NCBI GenBank assembly: GCA_032622095.1
Contig: CP136068.1
Location: 11,639,729 to 11,703,728 of the forward strand
DNA: 64,000 bases
Reading direction: 5' to 3'
Origin: Siphonodentalium dalli
Lineage: Eukaryota; Mollusca; Scaphopoda; Gadilida; Siphonodentaliidae
Below are positions 14,001 through 23,000 of the stretch, in pieces. Numbering within the stretch: position 1 is the stretch's first letter; every line of letters begins with the position of its first letter. A model generated the notes under the pieces. It saw only the letters and a list, made by a program, of their open reading frames with translations. It did no database searches and was not told the origin of the DNA. Both the position numbers and the translations under genes were made by a program.

Positions 14001-17000
14001 GAGTTATTAGATATTGATTTTTCAAATTTGTTATGTTCTCGAGATGAGTACCAATAACTGCCGTAATCTGCTCTGGATGTGTACTCCAAATCTATTCAAA
14101 CAGACAAGGATGAATAACTCTAAAATCAAGTGGTAATTTTAATGCAATTTTGACTGAGTTCTGGGCCAGATAGTATTCCCGATAATGAAAAATAATAGAT
14201 TTCTAAAATCGATATCTAACAAATCTGAGCTTTGATGGGTGACTTCCTCGACTCGAATCAAATATTTTTGACCCCCGAAGCCATTGAAATAGTAATTGAG
14301 AGGAGTTTTATCGGGTTGAGTACCTTTAAGTTTTCATAAAATTTACAGACAGAAGAAAAGACATTGAAGAGATGCTTGAAAAAGAAAGGATTCCCGAAGA
14401 CCCTGAGACAACTGTTATTAAAACAAGGTGATAAATTGGTTCCCAAAATTCATATTATTCCCTTATTTAATTTTGTGCAAGCTCATTGAAGGGAAACAGG
14501 TTCCTCTGTTGGTAAATATTAGTGCCAAGTTTCAAAACAACTGATCAGGAAATAAAGTAATACACCTATTGTTCCTGTTTGCACAACACACTTTGTGAGT
14601 TTCCCTGATTGTTGCGTTATGTTATTTGAGCTTAAAACAAAAAATTCCCAAGGAGTGTTTCTTATCTTTGACCTGATATAGCATGCGTAACTTTAGAAGT
14701 AAAAGCGAGCAATATTCAAATGCCTCAATTTATGAAAACGAAAGACTGCAGCTAATTAGTATTTATACGATTCTGCCTCATAAAGAATCATACTCAATAT
14801 AAGTAGATATGGCACATCCCAATTTAAAATATGGTTACATGTAATATGTAACTGCAATAAACACCTAAAAAAAAAGTAAGTCCAGTAATGCTCTAAGTAA
14901 TCGACTTCTTAACCACAGCAGAATTATGGGTAACTTTTCAGGATTTAGTCTGAAATATGGCTTGTTGCAATTCTTCGGAAAGCTCTCCCTGAGAGCTTTC
15001 CGATGAATGGCAACAAGCCATATTTCTGACTAAATCCTGAAAAGTTACCCATAATTCTGCTGTGGTTAAGAAGTCGATTACTTAGAGCATTACTATATCT
15101 CTCAAATAGCTTCAGACCATAACACTGGGATTAAATTTTAAGAAATACCGTTTGTTTAAAAAAAAGGGGTACTGTACACTAAATCCAGCCATTTATGGGA
15201 TGATCAAATTCATTCATTTGTTGCATATACTATGTTGAGTGTAAAAGGAGATGGTCCCATACATGGCCAGTACCCCTTTAAGGTTATGAGATAATGTCTT
15301 CAAACTTTTCTTTATAACTGTTTAACCTTAATCAAATAAAAAATTATTTCTTAAATATATGACGAACATAGCTCATAACAAATGATATGGCGACTTGCTA
15401 CATACTTGAATGAACACCAATTGAATGGGAAAAGGAAACTTTTCAAAAATCACAGTCCAAAATATTCGAGCACCATGATCATGATGAGTTTCAGTTCTTT
15501 GCGTTCCCAAAAAGCATATTATAAAACCAACACTATGTTCAGTGAATAGAATATAAATGTCCATTGAGTATTTCTCTACCCTTGTTTTGTTCCAAAATTC
15601 TATATAATGCATTTCACAAACATCATTTGGACAATAGTGATATCAAACGTTTTTTTTAGATCATTATTTAACATTTTTCAAATGCTCCAATCAAACTGCC
15701 ATTTCATGCAGGTATCATTAATATATATAAATAAATCACCATGAACCCTTTATTGTAATGAAGGATTCGCTAAACTCAGAATCATGAAAATAGTAATATG
15801 CAAATTTAAACACCGGCAGTCAGATGCTCGTAGCCCGTTTATATATAACCATGGGTATATGCCAGATATAACCGCACAAAAAAAAACGCCGTTCTTTTTA
15901 CCGTGTATTTATCCATGGTGTGCGTGCCTGTGGTTGTCCGTAACATGGTGCCCGGTGTTATTGCTTTGAAAGGTAATCATGTTCGACTGGTGTTGTCAGA
16001 TTGGTAATATGAGATTAGCGGTTTCTATGTCTTGTCTGCATGGTCACATTTACTGTTTGAACTTTGTCTGAAATAGACGCACTTTTTATACTAGAATTTG
16101 CGCAACAGGAGCGCATGGGAAATAGCACGTCGAGTTGGTTTAAGGGTTTTTAGAAAAGGTATTTATATGATATAGACAGAGACGTGCCGACAGAGGTTGG
16201 GGTGTGAGACACCCCCCCCCCCCCCCCCCCCAACTTTGGTCAAAATGTTCAACAGTTGGAAATTTCATACCTGCCAAAACATTAGTTGGAAATTTCACAC
16301 CAACATTAAGTTGAAAATGTTCTTGTAGTTTGATTTTCAAATAATTTATTTGCATATTTTCCTATTTTTGGTAAATATTTTGGACTGAAATGGTCATCAG
16401 TCGGAAAATTCCAACCTTAGGAGGGTGACAGGTTGGAAATTTCCAACACTTGGACAATTTGTGTACTGGTCCCTCCCCCGTGGCCAGTCAAAAAACTGCT
16501 AGTTAATTTAAGAAAATAATATTGTCATGCATTTGGTCAACATTGTCATTGGAATTGTCATCAGTTGAAAATTTCCAACCTAAGTGGGGGTGTCGGGTTT
16601 GAAATGTCCAACTCTAGGAAGGTTTGAGGCTAGTCTAGATGCTAGGATTTTGAGTTTTCTTGTTCAGATTAAAAAAAAATTGCACACCGGGCCGACTATC
16701 GTTGTCATTGTACCTTCCCCCGTGGCCAATACAAAACTGCTAATTAGTTTAACAAAACAATATTTTACTTCATTTGGTCAAACTTGTGGACTGAAATAGT
16801 CATCAGTTGGAGAGTTTTCCAACCTGAGGGGGAATATGAGGTTTGAAAATTCCAACACCAGGAAAGGTTCAGTTGAGGCCAGTCTATCCGTATCCGTGGG
16901 AATTTGTCTGGAGTTAGACCATTATATGTTATGATTTATGCAATTGTTCAGGTTAAACTATCTGAATTTTCAAACCTGGAATATAGAACCATGTTTTTTG

Positions 17001-20000
17001 GAAATATATATAGGATATTAGGCGTGAGTACTGATGTACAAGGGGGATGGTGCAAATGGAATTTGTGTTTGGGGCGATTCTGTTTCAAGGGGGTGCAGTT
17101 GGAATTTCCCATGGTGGACACCCCCTAACGGAAACCATATAGCCACGTCCATTATGGACTTAAATGTCCATCAGTTGGCAATTTTGAAACCTATGGTGAG
17201 TGTCAGGTTAATAATTTCCCAGAATTGGAAAACTTGAGGCCGGTCTATGCTATAGGATTGTCAAATGTTCATGTTCATATTTCAAAAATGTTCTCACATC
17301 GGGCCTAACCATCGGCCGACCCGTGCGTGTGCTCTTGTGTCCTTGCCAGTAGTTACTCGCTAATTAATTTAAGAAAAAATAGATCGGGGTGTAAATTTGC
17401 ATCCCCCCACCCGCACGACAAGTGGCCACAATATTGCTGGTTCATTTGGAATAGTCTACCATCTGGTAGTCCGTGAGGGAACATTTGGAAAAATCAATGG
17501 GGGGGGGGGGGTGCAAATTGATTTACGCAAACTTATGAGTTTGGTGTGGTTCAATGGGGTGGGGTGCATTTGGAAATTCCAAGGTGAAGACCACCCCAAC
17601 GAAAACCCTCTAACCAAGTCTCGAGTGCCAAATATCCCAAATTCAACCAGGGGTGCCTTTCTCAGATAAAAAACAAATAGGCCTATGCCTTAAGCAGAAC
17701 AACTACATTGTAAGCCGCGAGTGGCACTCCCTGGTTGAGTCTGGGATATTTGGCACTCAGGACTTGGCACTCAGGACATCAGTCGAACATGATTACATTT
17801 AAAAACAATATAACCCCGGACACCAGGCTACGCGCAACCACAGGCACACACACCATGGATAAATACATGGTCAAAAGGCACGCCATTTTTTGCATGGTAA
17901 TATCTGGCATATACCCATGGTTAAATATAAACAGGCTACGAGCATCTGACCGCTGTAAGTTAATTAGGAGTAAAAAAATAACTGGCAAAAAACAAAACAT
18001 ATGTATCATCCTTGCAGGTTTATATATGATATGCTAGCTTCTATCTCTAAGATCTCCAGAAGAGGATGCAGCGTGTTATACGAGAGGAATGTTGACTTCT
18101 TGGTTGAAAACAACAAGTTATTCAAGAATGTAATAAGTGAAATGCAGCTGAACCTACCTATCCTATATGATATATTAAATGCATTGGTGGGAGATGCTGG
18201 ATCCAAGGAGGGAACCATGGCTACCATATATGCCATGATATTCAACAGCAGGGATAAGCAAGCATCAGCTGTACAGAGGTTGTGGACAACTATGGCAATA
18301 AAATGTCAAGCGAACAACAAGGTAGTAATAAAAAGACCTTGATTTCATAAAACGTGACCAACTAATTCACAACCCCTTCACCATCTCAAAATTCAATTAT
18401 ATATGTGGGTCATTTGGAACGCAACAAAATCAACATGTTATTTTATTACTGTATTTACCAACTGAAATAGACTCCATTTGGGAACATTTCTTCAGCGGTG
18501 GAGGCGCCTGTGGCCCTTTTGTGCTATATATGAGCTTATGGCTCGGGAACACGTTTTTCACAGAAAAACTGTAGATTATACTACCACCCACATATATGCA
18601 TGCGCATATGGAAATGCAACAAAATCAACTTATAGTTCTGTATTACCATTATATATATTCCAGTAACTAAAACAGAGCCTTTATTCAGTGACATAGTGGA
18701 CTGCAGCCCCTTTGTGCGCTTCGTGCATATGCATTATGATCTTTTAAAACAGGCTCCCTTTGGGAGCTTTTATTCTGTAGCGTATATAGGCCTAAGGCTA
18801 CAGGCCCTTTCACTGCGGCCCATTTGCCCACTTCGCGCCCATTTTTATATGGTATAAAACGTTATTTATCAATTTGCCGTCTTCTGTATATGTACTCCTT
18901 CGATTCCACACACAATGCACAACTTTCATAACAAAGACACAATCCATTACTTATATTCACTCTGAAGTGGCATATTATAAGACCATTTAGCACCCATTTC
19001 CAACGACGGTATAGAACGTTCTAGTCTCAACTCTACACCCCATGCACTTCCATGGCAAAAGCAACATGCATCAATTATATTCACACTCAACCTGATCTGA
19101 CAATTTAAAGCGCCCATTTTCAACAACGCTTGGGTAGAGCGCATGGAAATTTCGTCAATACAATAGCAACGCAAGTGTGGGTTTGTGTACGACGTCAAAT
19201 GACGTCATTTCGACAAACGTCATAAGAAGTAGTGTCTACTTGGGTGCAAATACTGCATTTGGGGACCATGTGAGATCTCGGATTTGCATTGACCAATTGG
19301 CGTGAAAATTTTGTGAGTCACCTTTTACGACACAATATAGGCAGTGGTCCAAATTTGGGCTACATTGCAAGCATGGTTGAAAAGTTATAAGCGCGCCAAA
19401 AGAGGGACCGAGTTATACACAGATACACAAACAGACAGACGACGGGTTTTATATATATATATAGATAACCACTAAATGATATGAATATCACCAATCATTT
19501 GTAGTAGAAAGCTTTGAAACCGCTGCTAAATTGCACCGATACATAGATATGAGATATGCTTGAGTTAATTATATGATTAAACATTTTTTTCAGCTACTGC
19601 AGAGGCTCAACAAAATCCATATCACACTAAGCGAGTCCAGTAAGCCAAACATTATTACAGAATTTGGAAAGTTTGCAGAAAATAATATCATCAAAGCAAT
19701 TTCGGAAGGTCAACATGGCAAGATTAATGGCGATAATTTAGACATGAGAGTGAAGACCAATGACGTTCGAATGAAAAATCATGGCCTTGACTACCACTTC
19801 TTTGCGAGTGACTTTACAACATACAGGGTCACAAAATCTGATTTTGAGGAAAATCCATTCCTCAAAAACTACACAAGTGCACGGCAAGATAAAGAGACTG
19901 ATTTAAACAAATTTTTGGCAAATGAGACAGAAATTCAGTCATTTACACAAGATATAAAGACGCTAATTGGAAGAGAAATTTGTAATAATATAGCCAGTCT

Positions 20001-23000
20001 GCACTGGATGAAAAGTGTCCTGCCAAACCACATCGAGCATGATCTACAGGAGATTATGACCAGGAAAACCAATTCGATGTTGCTGCCATTAGAATTGAAA
20101 AATGAGGCGAAATATGATGACTGCTTAGACATAATGGACAGTTATATACAGCAAGTGTCTTCGTGGTACAGAAAAGCCGGAAAAGGTGAGTTATCGCATG
20201 TGCAATAATTTCAGATTAAGAAGCCCAGCCAGAACACCTGTCAAAGTTTCCAATACACTTATTTCTGTATATATAGTCACATAAAATAGTATCTGGCCAA
20301 AATATCATGATTGTGATTGTTTATGTCATCCAAAGCCAACTGAGATAAAGAAAATTGAGAGTTTGCCAATATTTTGACCGGTGCCAAATGAGTACCTGCC
20401 AGTAATCAGTTTTTCATTTAAGCCTGAAGTCATTTTACCTATGAGCAAGCACTTTTTGTTCATATTCCAAGGTTTCATGTTTTATTTAAAAAATATAGAA
20501 TCTGATGTGATCAAAACATTTTAACAACCCATAGACCTATATTTTACAAAAAGCCATTAAAATAAAATATGGAAAGCCTACTTAAAAAAAATAAAATAAA
20601 AACAATTTTTGTCGTTCAAATCCAATAATTCTAACAGAAAATATTGAGATAAAAGTTTGACGAAAATTTCAGGGAACCCAGAAATTTCATGTTGGAGGGA
20701 AAACATTTAACTGAAAAATGTATGAATACGGCCTCAGACAAAGTAGCATCCACAGACAGATGGACAAGCTGGTTCCTATATACACCCTCAACAAAGATTT
20801 GTTATAGGAATATAAATATGTAATCTACATTATTGTTTCAAATTCAGGTGATTCACTGAAGGACATCCAAATACCTGTTGGTGGCGATCAAATGACTAGG
20901 ATTCGACTACAAGGTGCGAAATCTCTGAGATTGGGTTCTGAAACAGCAGAAGAGCGCTTTGACATCTTGGGACCAATGATTGTTGAGCTATTTCATACTA
21001 ACATGGATTTTCTAGAGGTAAGCTTTGGATATCTGGATTCTTCCACTCAATTATAAAATTAGATATTGGAATGATCGATTATTTGGAATGTTGCCATGGA
21101 AAAATTAGCAGATGACATCATACGTACGAATAAATCTTCCTTGTGTAGGATTATTGTTAATTGGTGTGAAATGTTCGGATAATAAGTTCAACAAATGACC
21201 TATTGTTGAACTTATTATCTGAACAATTCAAAAGAATACTACTCATCAATCGAGTATTTAGTAAAGAAAGGGTTTGCCAATACAGCATGATTGCCAGCAT
21301 GGAATAACAGAACAGACGCAACCTCGAGTTTTATCTTTATACATGATGGCACAAGTGCTGTATCATGAAACACATTAACACACTGATTTCATTCTGTTTT
21401 TATTACAAAAAACCCATCCTGGAATCCATTGATAGAAAATTGTAAAAAATGTTGAAATTTTCTAAGTCGAAAAGGGTTAATAACTTTCTCCAAATTTTTT
21501 TCTTTCCATAATCTATATACATGTTGCACATCTGCAATATATGGGCACCAAATTTACCAGCACATAACACATGATATTGGACCTATTTAAACCAAATTTG
21601 GTTTTGTGACTCAGGGTACCCTTGGTGGAGTTATAATAGGGTTAGTTCTTCAAATTTTGTTAACATAAATATTTGTTTTAATTGAGCAAGGAGTTCAATC
21701 TAAATTAAAATAATAACAAATCATTTAATTTTTTTTTGGTTAAATTGAGCGAAAAGGGCCATTACTCCCTTAAAAATAGTTAGATCAAACTCATATTCGA
21801 ACTTGATCTGTCTTTTGGGCTGAGGAATTCATATACAAAATTAGGTACTGATCAGATAAAAATTGCTTGACGAACACAGACGGACAGACAGACTAACGAC
21901 AGGTGGTCAATCTGGACATCAACACAATGTTTACCATACTATAGTAATTTCAATCAAAATAATGTTTGTTTTATCAATCTATCGTTGCAGAAGCTGGTAA
22001 AAAAACACATGAGGGCAAATTCTGGCAGAGATTCTGGGACGTTAGCAAATCTGAAAACTTTGATACAGAGAAATGATGTAAATGGTAATGTAAAGTCTCG
22101 CTATAAGTCTCATGAAGAGTTCGTGATGCTTGTTGGATTAAGTTATGTTCTAAGTGTAACAATGGATCACCTAGGCTTAACCCAACTCGATGCTCCAAAT
22201 CCAACGAAGAACGAGCCACCAGTTGGTATAGAAAAAGCTCAAAAAAAGAAACGACAAGCAGCAAGCAACAATTTGTTGGACAAGATATATGATGAACTTG
22301 CAGAGCCACAAAACTTTGAGCAGGTAATAGATACAAATCAACAGTCAAACCTATTTACTAATGTATTTATTAAAGGCATGGTGGTCAATGCTTGTATCCG
22401 TTGCTCCAAATTATATATAACAAAAATTTAGAGGTTCGAATGAGCCATGTCCATTTAAATATAACCTACTAATAAAATATTGTAAAATAATAAACGTGCA
22501 AACCCAAATTTGGGCTGAAAATTAATAGATGTGTCTGTTGCAAAGCCCTCCATATCTTCAATTCAATCAATTAGGCCCCTGCAAATAGTGGAACCAAATA
22601 GCTCTAAAAAAAAAAAAAAAAAAATTTAATCAAATTGAAAATTTCATAATCTTACCCACCGAAATGCTAAGATAAATATATATGTTTCCAGTTTCTTCTG
22701 TATGTCAGAATCATCTATTAAATAAAACACATTGTCATCTTTTGTGAACAGCGGATCCACAATTAAAGAAAAAAATTCTTCAAAATATAACAATTAGTAA
22801 AATACAATCTTTGTGAGCAGTAAATATATTAAAAGTATCTTTCTCCATATGAATAAATGCATTACGTTCACTGGTTTGGTGTATTCAAAATTACTATTCG
22901 TTGCTCCAAAATTGAATCGAATAACAATACAAATATCGAATATTCTCAGGGGCCTATAATCAATATACTAAATTTAACTAGAGCACCACTTGGGCGGGGC

